Assembly: GCA_001414345.1 (NCBI GenBank)
Contig: LLCB01000009.1
Location: forward strand, 248,001-312,000
DNA: 64,000 nt
Direction of reading: 5' to 3'
DNA from: Hymenoscyphus infarciens
Taxonomy: Eukaryota > Ascomycota > Leotiomycetes > Helotiales > Helotiaceae
Made by a program: the position numbers and the translations under genes. The notes beneath the pieces were generated by a model. The model saw only the letters and a list, made by a program, of their open reading frames with translations. It did no database searches and was not told the DNA's origin. Below, piece after piece: positions 55,000 through 64,000 of the stretch (within the stretch, counting starts at the first letter, position 1; each line of letters starts with the position of its first letter).

Positions 55000-57742
55000 T
55001 AAAAAGGAAAAACTCTTCTTCGCTAGTAATAGCCTTAATAATATCTCTTTTAAGCTTATTACTACTCTTTATTTAGAAGTTGATTCACTCTTAATTTAGA
55101 ATATTATAATAGTATTCTTAAATAGCTAGGTAATTAGAGACTATCTAGATAGCTAGTAACACTAGGGTTTAGTATCTATATAGACAGCTAGTAAAAATCG
55201 TATTATAGACACGTTAAGGGATTAGAATATACTAAGTATTCCTAAGAGTCTTAATAACCCTAGGTTTAGTAAATAAGTTAACTTATAATAGTTATCTAGA
55301 AAGCTTCTAAATCTAATCTTACTCTCTCTCTCTAAATCGACATTATATTAACAGTTCTACTATAAGGCGTTAAATAACCTTCTAAGGCTACTCTCTCTTT
55401 TTAAAAGACTCTCTAAACCCTCTCTAACTTATAACTATATACTAAAATAATAAGAGCTTAGCTTTTAAAGATAACCTTCTTAAATTTAAATAATATATAA
55501 ATAATAAGTAGATAAGATAGAGGTAAAAGATATATAAAGGATAAAATAATTAGTTAAAGAGATAGAGAATAAAATTATAAGTAAACTTCAAAGTTAAAAA
55601 TCTTATCTCTAAACCCTCTCTAATCTAACTCTTATTTAACTCTTCTTTACTTTTAAGCTTTAATTTAAACCTTTTTTACTTAAGAGACACTGCTACCTCT
55701 AATACCTTCTAACTTATATAATATAGTACTAAAGCCCTTTTAAATACTCTCTAACCTTAATAAAAAAGTAAGATAATTAAAACTAATATATAAAGCTCTT
55801 ATTTAAAGTATAATAACTAGACTAGCTAGGAACTACCTAGAGCCTAGATATAAGTTAGAGTTAGTTTAAAATACTTTCTAAGATTAAGAAGAGATAGTTA
55901 CCCTTTTAAATACCTACTTTTTAACTAGTTATAAGATAGAGGATACTTAGAATACTTTTAGATTCTTATAAATAGATAACGAAGATAGTTGAATTCAGTT
56001 CTACTAAGTAGTATTAAGTGATAACCTCTTCTAAGGACACTCCTTCTCTTTTTGAAAGACTCTTTAAACCCTTTCTAAATTATACTTATATACTAAGATC
56101 TAGAAGATTCTAAAGAAATAATAATAGTTAAAGAGACTATTAAGACTTCTCTAATATAGATAATATATAGATAAGATAGTAGTATATAAAGGATAAAATA
56201 ATCGGTTAGACGAGATAGATATAATTATAAGTGAACTATAAAGTTAATAAAAATACTCTACCTTTAAACTCTTATTAATCTAACCCTCTTTTAAACCTTT
56301 ATTTAAACTCTCTTTTACTTTTAAAAGCCTTAATTTAAACTTCTTTTACTTAAGAGACACCGCTACTCTTAATACCTTTCTACTACTTTCTAACCTTTAA
56401 ATTAGATATAAATTAGTTAAAATACACTTTCTATTAAGATAAAACTTAGAAGTGAGCTTTTAGCTAAGTTATTATTATTAATCTTAACTAAATATTATCT
56501 AACTCTACTCTAAACTTCTCTTAAACTAAAAGACTATAATTACTTAGTTATAAACCGAGTCTCTACTAGTATAAAGGTTAAAAGAGATAGAAGTGGAATT
56601 AAAAAGAAGATTATACTAAAAGAACGTTTAATTTTTAAGTATAGCTATACTTAGAGAGAATAGTAATAGTTCTTTTATATATAAGATAAGATTATACCTT
56701 AGCTCTAAAACGTGTCTACTACTTTTAAGAGATACTAGAATTACTAAATTAGTAAACAATCTTTTAGCTATAGATAAGAAGATACGCTAAAACGCTAAGT
56801 TACTTATAATTAGTACTCTAGTTTAAAAGAATACTCCTCTATCTAGCTACGAACTCCTTATAATCTAATAGTAACTCTTTTTTTTCGAAATTAGAAGATA
56901 AATAAGTCCTTAAGTACCTAAAAGGAATAAGATAGCTTATAAGCCTAAGTAATATAGTTTTATATAACTAGATATCTAAACTTAGATACTACTATATCTA
57001 AAACTACTTCTTTTATTATCCTAAACCTTAGACAATTTAATAAACTTCAGTAATAACTTCGCCTTTAACTAGCTAAAACCACCTCTTTTATTATCTTAAA
57101 CTTTAAATAGCGAAACTCTTTAACATTTAGTAATAAACTCTTTTAACTAGCTAAAATACTACTAACTCTAATTAGAGTCTTATAGTCTTTATATTCTTTC
57201 TTACTTTCTTTTTACTTCTAGCTAGGCTAGAAGTCCTTTTTTTATTCGAATTTAAATCAGATACGAATTAGTACGCTCTTAAAGTAAGCTCTTAACTAAG
57301 TTATTATTACCTTTTAACTAAATAACTTCTAACGCTACTCTATATTCGCCTTCGACTCTACTTTAAACTTTTTCTAATTTTACTTTAAACTTTTTCTAAT
57401 CTACTAGTCGGGTCAGACTATACTCTTTTAGCGAATACGAATACTTACTTTAATATTAAAGGATTAGAAACGAAATCTCTCTTTTATAAGCATCTATAAC
57501 TTAGTTTAGTTATAATTTAGACCTAAAGTCGATATCTCGTCTCGCTTATAATAAAATACAATTAATCTTTAAACTAGGTTAGCTATAATTTAATTTAGAC
57601 TCTAATCTACCTTCTTACTTATAATAAAATTAATAAATATAATAAATGCTTTAACCTCGATAATAATATTATAGTATCCTGATTTAACTCTAAACGATAA
57701 GAGAGATAAACTCGAGAATAAGTCTTTTTTAAGAGAAGAGGA

Positions 57743-58060
57743 TATAATAGTATACCGTTATCCTAGATAGCTAGGAGTATCTACTATATATAGGGTTTTA
57801 GTAGTTATTATCTTATATTATCTATTTTAAGAAGGTTACGTAGGTTTAGGCTTTTATATTAGCCGACGTATAACGTTAGTCGGTTTCGAACTCTCTTATA
57901 CTATCTAAACCTCTTATATATAGCAGCCTACTCTTAGAGTAGAAGAGAGATAGTTTTTCCTTTTCTTCCGTATTAGAGCCTAGTATTTATATACGTTATT
58001 TAGTCTCGAACGTACTCCTATATGCCTCTTCTCCTATAGTGTGTATTTCGTGCCGTTATA
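57743..58060 (+). repeat. 3' LTR of element C
   Basis: 318 bp, ends GTGTGTATTTCGTGCCGTTATA with TG and GCC sites retained. Confidence 0.9.
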
Positions 58061-58267
58061 TAGCCGACGTATGTCGTTGTTTAGTTTCGTACCTCTTTTA
58101 TATTATCTAAACCTCTTATATATAGTAGCCTACTCTCCTAGAGTTAGAAAAGGCTAGTTTAGCCTTTTCTTCCGTATTAGAGCCTAGTATCTACGTATGT
58201 TATTCTGCCGAACGCACTTCTATATACCTTTTCTATAGTAGTATATATTTCGTGCTATTATATTAAG

Positions 58268-58495
58268 AGGCTAGATATAATTATAGTAGAACGTAATAAG
58301 AAGTAAGAGATAGAACGATTAATAAAAAAGAGAATTATACTATTAAGCTAGATTAAATACCTTATAAGATAGAAAGGCTATAATATAGAAGAAGACTAAT
58401 AGATTAGTCTTAAAAACCTAGTAAATTACTAATAATTAGTATATAACTTTAATATAGCTAAGAGAAAGGGAAATAATAGAGCTATAAAATACTAG
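58268..58495 (+). pseudogene. Gypsy chromodomain-like tail
   Basis: In frame with the pol remnant after removing the solo LTR. A pattern of E-I-E-L-I-K-R, then KYLI--KGY, then D--ISLKNLVN fits the usual 'KRxRRGxxQYLVKWxGY..E...W....NL' chromodomain layout, with W codons turned to stops. Confidence 0.5.
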
Positions 58496-58499
58496 AGAA

Positions 58500-59461
58500 G
58501 TACTTAGTAAAGGCTAAATAAATAGTAAATATAGAGATATTCTACTTTTAAACTAAAAGATAAAGAGCTATATATTATTAAAAGATATAGTTAGCTAATA
58601 AATATTAATATAGCTATATAGACTATAAGATAGCTAATATCTATATAAGTCTTAATAGTAATAGTAGAATATATATAACTAATAAATAAAAATACTATAA
58701 TAATATTTTTCTTATTCTAATTTATATATATTAATAAATATAATAATATAGCTAGTAATATATATTCTAAGAATAGTAAGCTAATAAGTATTAACTAGAT
58801 AGCTAATATAGACTCTAAATAGTCTAATAGTATAGAAGCCTTAGCTAATATATTAAGTATACTATCTAAGAAAGCTACTAAGAAGGCTAAGAATAATAGG
58901 CTAGAATACTCTAAGCTATTAACTCTAGTTTTAAAAATAGGAAATTGAATAGTATAAGAAGTAAATAATAATAAACTAGTATAAGACTAGTCCTAGTTAA
59001 TTAAATAGAGAATAAAGTAATAAGAGGAATTTAAAAATAAATAATAAAACTCTAATAGTTATAAGAAAGAGTAAATAATTAATAATAAGTTAGCTATAGC
59101 TAAGACTAAGATACTCTTTAATTATTTAGTTCTAGTTTTACTAGCTATTAACTCTAAGAATCTTATTAATAGTTATAAGTTAAATAGTATTCTACTATTT
59201 ACTAACTTAAATAACTCTTTAGCTATAGTTATTTAAGAAAATAAAATATTAATAGCTAACTAGAAAGTAAACCTTTTTCTAAGAGATTTTAATATTATAG
59301 GAAATATTTACTAAACCTAGTACTATATAAGTAAACTAGCTATAATATAAACTATAAGAAAGGATATCTTATATAAGAGATTTAGAATTAAAGATAAGAA
59401 GTAATAATATATATTCTATAAAGCTAAAGTCTTAAAAGAGAATATAGACTAAACTAAAGAA
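58500..59461. other. AT-rich, RIP-degraded sequence, identity unclear
   Basis: Nearly no CA/TG dinucleotides; stops in all frames. May be the 3' part of the Gypsy element or another element. The last five bases (59457-59461, AAGAA) are the left target duplication of element D. Confidence 0.5.
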
Positions 59462-59770
59462 TATAATAGCACGAAATACACACTACTACAAAAGAGGCAT
59501 ATAGGAGTGCGTTCGGCAGAATAACATGCGTAGATACTAGGCTCTAATATAGAAGAAAAGGAAAAACTATCCCTCTTCTACTCTAGGAGTAGGCTACTAT
59601 ATATAAGAGGTTTAGATAGTACAAAAGGGTTCAAAACCGAACAACCTTAGCTAATACAAAAGCTTAAACCTATATAACCTTCCTAAAACAGACTATGTAA
59701 GATAACAACTACTAAAACCTCATATATAGCAGGTACTCCTAGCTATCTAAGATAATAGTATACCGTTATA
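59462..59770 (-). repeat. 3' LTR of element D
   Basis: 309 bp. The outer (left) end keeps AGCACGAAATACACACTACT, TA-converted in the partner LTR. Confidence 0.9.
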
Positions 59771-61850
59771 TCCCCCTCTCTTGAAAAAGACTCGTCTCGA
59801 GTCTTCTCTCTCTTATCGTCTAGAGTCGTTTAGGGCTGAATCGGGATAGTGTAAGTTATTATATTTGTTATATTTGTTATAAGCGAAACGAGATATCGAG
59901 ATGTCGATTTTGGGTTCGAATCGTAACTGAACTAATTCGTAGATACTTATAAAGAGACTTCGTTTCTAATCCTTTAATATCAAAGCAAGCATTCGCTTAA
60001 AAGAGTGTAGTCCGATCCGACTAGCAGGTTAGAAAAAGTTCAAAGTTCAAAAAGTTCAAAAAGTTCAAAACAGAGTCGGAGGCGAATTCAGAGTAGAGTC
60101 GGAAGTCGTTCGGTCGAGAGGTGACGTTGAAGGTGACAGTGATAACTCAGTTAAGAGCTTACTTTGAGAGTGTACCGATTCGTATCTGATTCGAAGAATG
60201 AAAAAAGAACTTCTAGCCCGGCTAGAAGTAAAAAGAAAGTAAGACTCTAATTAGAGTTAGTAGGGTTTTAGGTAGTTAAAGGCGAAGTTGTTTCTAAAGT
60301 TATTAAGTAGTTCTAGCTAGTTAAAAGAGTTTAATACTAAAGTTATTATATTACCTTATTCTCTCTTAAATTAGAGTACTTAAGGACTTATTCGTTATCT
60401 TCTAATTCCGATTCCACTTTAGAAGTAGTAGAAGATTCGCTATTAGATCGTAGAGAGTTTAGAGAGAGAGTATTTTAGACCGAAGTATATAACTTAGCGT
60501 TTTAGCGTGTCTCTTTATCTAAAGCTAAAAGATTAGCTACTATTTTAATAAAGTTATAGTTCTATTATCTCTTTTTTAAAGTAGCTAAGTTTTAGAGCTA
60601 TAGTATAATCTTATCCTATATTTAAAAGAACTATTCTAATTCTAGTATACCTCTAAGTATAGCTATACTTAAAAAGCAACTCTTAAAATTAGTAAAAGTC
60701 TTTTCAGCGTCCTCTTATTCTATTTATAAGGATCTAAAAGCGTTCTAAGCATTCTCTATCTTATAATCTATTAAAAAGTAGGTATCTAAAAGGGCAACTA
60801 TCTCTTCTTAATCTTAGAAAGTATTCTAAACTAACTCTAACTTATATCTAGGCTCTAGGTAGTTCCTAGCTAGTCTAGTTATTATACTCTAAATAAGGGC
60901 TTTATATATTAGAGGTAAACCGTAGTAGTTAGTATTTATATAGAGTCTATCTTATACTAATATCTTCTATTATTAGTATATAAGTAAAATGCTATTATCT
61001 AAAGGTTTAATCTTTTTAGTTATCTTACTTTTTTATTAAAGTTAGAGAGTATTTAAAGGGGCTTCGGTACTATGTTAGATAAGAGAGGAATTTTAGAAGG
61101 CATTAGAGGTAGCTGCTTATAGCCGAAAGGGGTATAAATTCAGGCTTAGGAGTAGAAGAGGGTTCGATTAGAGAGGGTTTAGAAGCGAAGTAAGTTATTA
61201 ACTTTAAAATATAAGCTTACTTACTCTCTTTTCTAGCTTAGCTAGCTAATTCTTTATTTCTTAATTTTCTACTTCTAAAGCTTATATAACCGACCGTATC
61301 TAGTCTATATTTAAGAAGTCTTACTTATCTTTATTCTTTTATCGAGATCTTCTAGATCTTAGTATACGAACGCTATTCAGGCGGTTTTTAGAAAGAGAGA
61401 TAGCTCTAGAAAGTAGCTTAACGCCTTATAGTAGAGCTGGTTTAGAGAGACCTAAGATCTCTTAGAAATTCGATATAATAATATCGATTTGAGAGAGAGG
61501 GGTAAGAGCAGATTTAGAAGCCTTCGTAATAACTATAGTATATTAACTTATTTACTAAACCTATATATAGTAGTCTCTATATAGAGAGGGTTATTAGAAG
61601 CCTTTAAAGTACTTAGTATATTCCTACTTTCTTAATATATAAAATACGCTTTTTACTAGCTGTCTAAAACTAATACTAAACCCTAATATTACTAGCTATC
61701 TAGGTAGTCTTTAATTACCTAGCTATTTAAGAATATTATTGTCCTAGTCTAAATTTAGACTAAGTTATATTCGAAATAAAAGAAGCGACGACAAGCTTAA
61801 AAGAGATATTATAAATGCTATCACTAGCGAAGTAGAGTTTTTCCTTTTTA

Positions 61851-62159
61851 TATAATAGTACGAAATATATACTACTATAAAAGAGGTATATAAGAGTACG
61901 TTTAGCAGAATAACATACGTAGATACTAGGCTTTAATATAGAAGAAAAGGAAAAACTATTCCTCTTCTACTCTAGGAGCAGGCTACTATATATAAGAGGT
62001 TCAAATAGTATAAAAGGGTCTGAAACCGAATAACCTCGGCTAATATAAAAGCTCAAACCTACGTAACCTTTCTAAAACAGACTATATAAGACAATAACTA
62101 CTGAAACCCTATATATAGCAGGTACTCCTAGCTATCTAGGATGACGGTATACTATTACA
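61851..62159 (-). repeat. 5' LTR of element D
   Basis: 309 bp. The outer (right) end reads GGATGACGGTATACTATTACA. Confidence 0.9.
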
Positions 62160-62164
62160 AAGAA

Positions 62165-64000
62165 GAAGCTTATAAAATAATATTATTTATACTAGGTAAG
62201 AGTAAGAGCTTTCTAATAGTAATCTAATTTAATCTAGAAGAGGAACTAAGTAAGACTAATATACTATTTTAGATAGATAATAGAAAGAAGTAGTTTATAG
62301 TATTATTAATAGAAGCTAAGCTTAAGTTTATATTAGCTTAGAGGTAGAAGTTTATATTAGCTAAGAGGTAGAAGTAGATTAAAGCTAATATAAAGAGAAA
62401 GAAGCTAAAATCAACTTAGATAATAATCTATTAACGCCTTTTAAGATAGTATTAGATATTATACTAAGTAAGAAAGATAAGAAGCTAAAATATATAATAA
62501 GAAGCTAAAGAAGAAGCTATAAGAATACTAGAAGTAGCTAATAAAAGTTAAATACTTTATTTAATACTAACTTTAAAAAGGAATTACTAACTAAGATAGC
62601 TAAGTTATTAAAAGCTAGTCTATTAAAGAAGTAGAAACTATTTTTAGATAGTAGTAACTTTAAGAGCTAGGTTAAAGCTAATACTAGCTATTAAAATAAG
62701 AGTATTATAGATCTATAAAAACGAATTAATACTTTAAAGAATACTCTTATAGCTTAGACTATAGAAATTTACTTAGTATAGATATATATAGATATATAAA
62801 ATAAACTCTACGTTTATTATAAAGTTCTTTTAAAAGTTACTTATTAAGCTAAGAAAGGTAGAGAATACTAATAAGATACTAGGTAAGATATTAGTAAAGA
62901 TAGAAAAAGATAGCTAGTTAGAAGAAAAAGCTAATAAGAATAAAGAAAACTTTTAAAAGCTTAAAAGCCTACTATTAAAGCTATAAACTATTGAATAGAC
63001 CTTAGAAGTTAATAATAAGTCTATAATAGACTAGGAGAATTTTTTTAAAAAGTTAGTTTTAAGAAGTAATAGTAAAGAGCTTATAAAAAACGTTATAAAA
63101 TACTTAGCTAAGCTAATACTTTAAACTCTTAGATTAAGAGTTATAAGTAAAAAGAGTATATAGCTCTTTAATAATACTAGAAAACCGCGGCTATTAGCTA
63201 ATTACCTTATAAACTACTATAAGAAAGAGCTAGTATTATCTCTTTATTTCCTAGTCTCTAGTATTATCTTTATTTTCTTTATTTCTTTAGTTCTCTATTA
63301 TAGCCTTTTAATACTAGATACTATAGCTATTAGCTATTTACTTTATAAACTATTATAAGTAGAGCTAGATATAGGCTATTTTATATATTTTTAAGTTAAA
63401 GAGCTTTAAATAAGAGATATCTATAATAGATAGAGCTATATAGCTATTATATATCTAAGTTAGAACTTAAACCTCTAGCTAAGTAGATAGTAAGAAGCCT
63501 CTAGACTAGTTTAGCTAGTCTTTTAAGTTATTATATCTTATTATATAGACACTAACGTAATCTTTATATAGAGGTTCTTTACTTCTTCTAGTAATTCTCT
63601 TAACTTAAATATAGTATATACTAACTATATAGAATAACTACTATAGATATTACCTCTAATCTTAGGTTAGTATATAGCTCTTACCTTCTTAAAGTTATAT
63701 ATAATTCTATAGTATACTAGAGTAGAAGTTCTCTAGTATCGATAGAGATATAGAATCGACTTTAGAAGCTTTCTTAATTAGTTAGTTTTAATAGTTCGTA
63801 GATACTATTATTAAGTAAAGAAGCTATATAGGTCTTTTTCGCTAATATCTAGTATATTACTATATATAACGTAGCTTCTTTATAGAAGGTCGAAAACTCT
63901 AATAGTTATAAAAAGAGATATTACTACGTCGCTTTTTTAACTTAAACTTAGCTTTATAGATAGTTCTAGAGACGAGATAGAACTACTAGAGGTTTATAGA
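62165..64000. other. AT-rich, RIP-degraded transposon remnant, family unknown
   Basis: Continues the sequence interrupted by element D. One plus-strand frame near 62850-63130, read through stops, shows a Lys/Glu-rich helical pattern (KLKSLLLKLQTIEQTLEVNNKS) that looks like former coding sequence, but I cannot assign it. Runs off the window. Confidence 0.45.

Larger units (their letters stand above)
54682..58060 (+). mobile_element. Non-autonomous gag-only LTR element, copy C (3.4 kb)
   Basis: LTRs of 318 bp (54682-54999, 57743-58060). TAGCC is duplicated at 54677-54681 and 58061-58065, inside the solo LTR. The interior, about 2.7 kb, is strongly RIP-affected and AT-rich. It keeps a broken gag-like region (about 55550-56900) and two or three copies of the internal repeat phrase. 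The purine tract before the 3' LTR reads AAGAGAAGAGGA, a RIP-modified version of the family tract. Confidence 0.92.
54526..58262 (+). mobile_element. Solo LTR of the gag-only family, split by element C
   Basis: The two halves (54526-54681 and 58066-58262) add to exactly 353 bp, the LTR length of element B, and match its order. TTAAG is duplicated at 54521-54525 and 58263-58267. The lack of an internal region implies LTR-LTR recombination. Element C later inserted into it, duplicating TAGCC. Confidence 0.92.
46335..58500 (+). mobile_element. RIP-degraded Ty3/Gypsy retrotransposon, split by later insertions
   Basis: The host sequence of the island is present in three pieces (46335-47172, 51302-54525, 58263-about 58500) separated by LTR elements with target duplications; removing those joins the pieces. 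Domain order read through RIP stops is reverse transcriptase (about 51800-52500), RNase H (52640-53060), integrase (53400-54250) and a chromodomain-like tail (58268-58490), the Gypsy/chromovirus order. The first piece would lie in gag or early pol. CA/TG sites are almost absent and stops are dense. I could not find the element's own LTRs, so its true ends are uncertain. Confidence 0.7.
59462..62159 (-). mobile_element. Non-autonomous gag-only LTR element, copy D (2.7 kb), reverse orientation
   Basis: LTRs of 309 bp (59462-59770 and 61851-62159) are the reverse complement of the family LTR. AAGAA is duplicated at 59457-59461 and 62160-62164. The polypurine tract appears as its complement (TCCCCCTCTCTTGAAAAAGA, from 59771), so the 3' LTR is on the left. 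A gag-like region lies on the minus strand at about 60385-61300. Only one copy of the internal repeat phrase is seen (60090-60210), explaining the shorter length. Confidence 0.92.

Noticed and set aside
1..64000. tRNA, rRNA and other structured RNA genes
   Set aside because: I looked for GGTTCRANNCC-type B boxes and clover-leaf ends in genic regions and saw none convincing. A tRNAscan or Infernal run would decide.

Overview
This window reads as nuclear DNA of a filamentous ascomycete (Pezizomycotina). The genes have short GT-AG introns, mostly 42 to 133 bp. The housekeeping orthologues are fungal (IDH1, SHE9, PYP1, ALG3, TTI2, a longin SNARE, SUV3). There is a Kex2-processed alpha-pheromone precursor. 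The AT-rich blocks are almost free of CA/TG dinucleotides, as expected from repeat-induced point mutation (RIP). The DUF6594, caspase-like and 2EXR-like genes would fit Leotiomycetes, but that placement is inference.

Layout. 1-6.4 kb: one spliced 2EXR/F-box-like gene, then a gene-free stretch with a 104-bp satellite (about ten units, organised as a 416-bp higher-order repeat) and two MITE-like inverted-repeat elements. 6.4-13 kb: a four-helix membrane protein, the pheromone precursor and IDH1. 13.97-22.27 kb: a complete but RIP-killed Copia retrotransposon with GTTGT target duplications, carrying a nested 2.7-kb LTR element (AGTAT duplications). 23.2-45.6 kb: a gene-dense block of 13 genes: SHE9/PYP1 head to head, a DUF6594 protein, a small basic protein, a caspase-like protein, a mitochondrial small protein, ALG3, an eIF1A-like protein, an MFS transporter, TTI2, a small unknown protein, a VAMP7-like SNARE and SUV3. 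46.3-64 kb: a transposon island built on a RIP-degraded Gypsy element.

The least familiar component is one family of non-autonomous LTR retrotransposons. It has TG...CA LTRs of 293-353 bp, a polypurine tract and a gag-like region, but no pol that I can see. Four complete copies (16.6-19.3, 47.2-51.3, 54.7-58.1 and 59.5-62.2 kb) and one interrupted solo LTR each have a perfect 5-bp target duplication, so the order of nesting can be read directly. Comparing paired LTRs shows that the outer edges of the elements kept CA/TG sites that were mutated in the inner copies.

The housekeeping genes do not form one pathway. They cover mitochondrial function (IDH1, SHE9, SUV3, probably the 32.1-kb gene), ER glycosylation (ALG3), vesicle fusion (VAMP7-like) and PIKK assembly (TTI2). 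The accessory content is the pheromone gene and the DUF6594/small protein/caspase-like trio. Intron positions were worked out by hand from splice signals and reading-frame continuity. No transcript or database check was possible.
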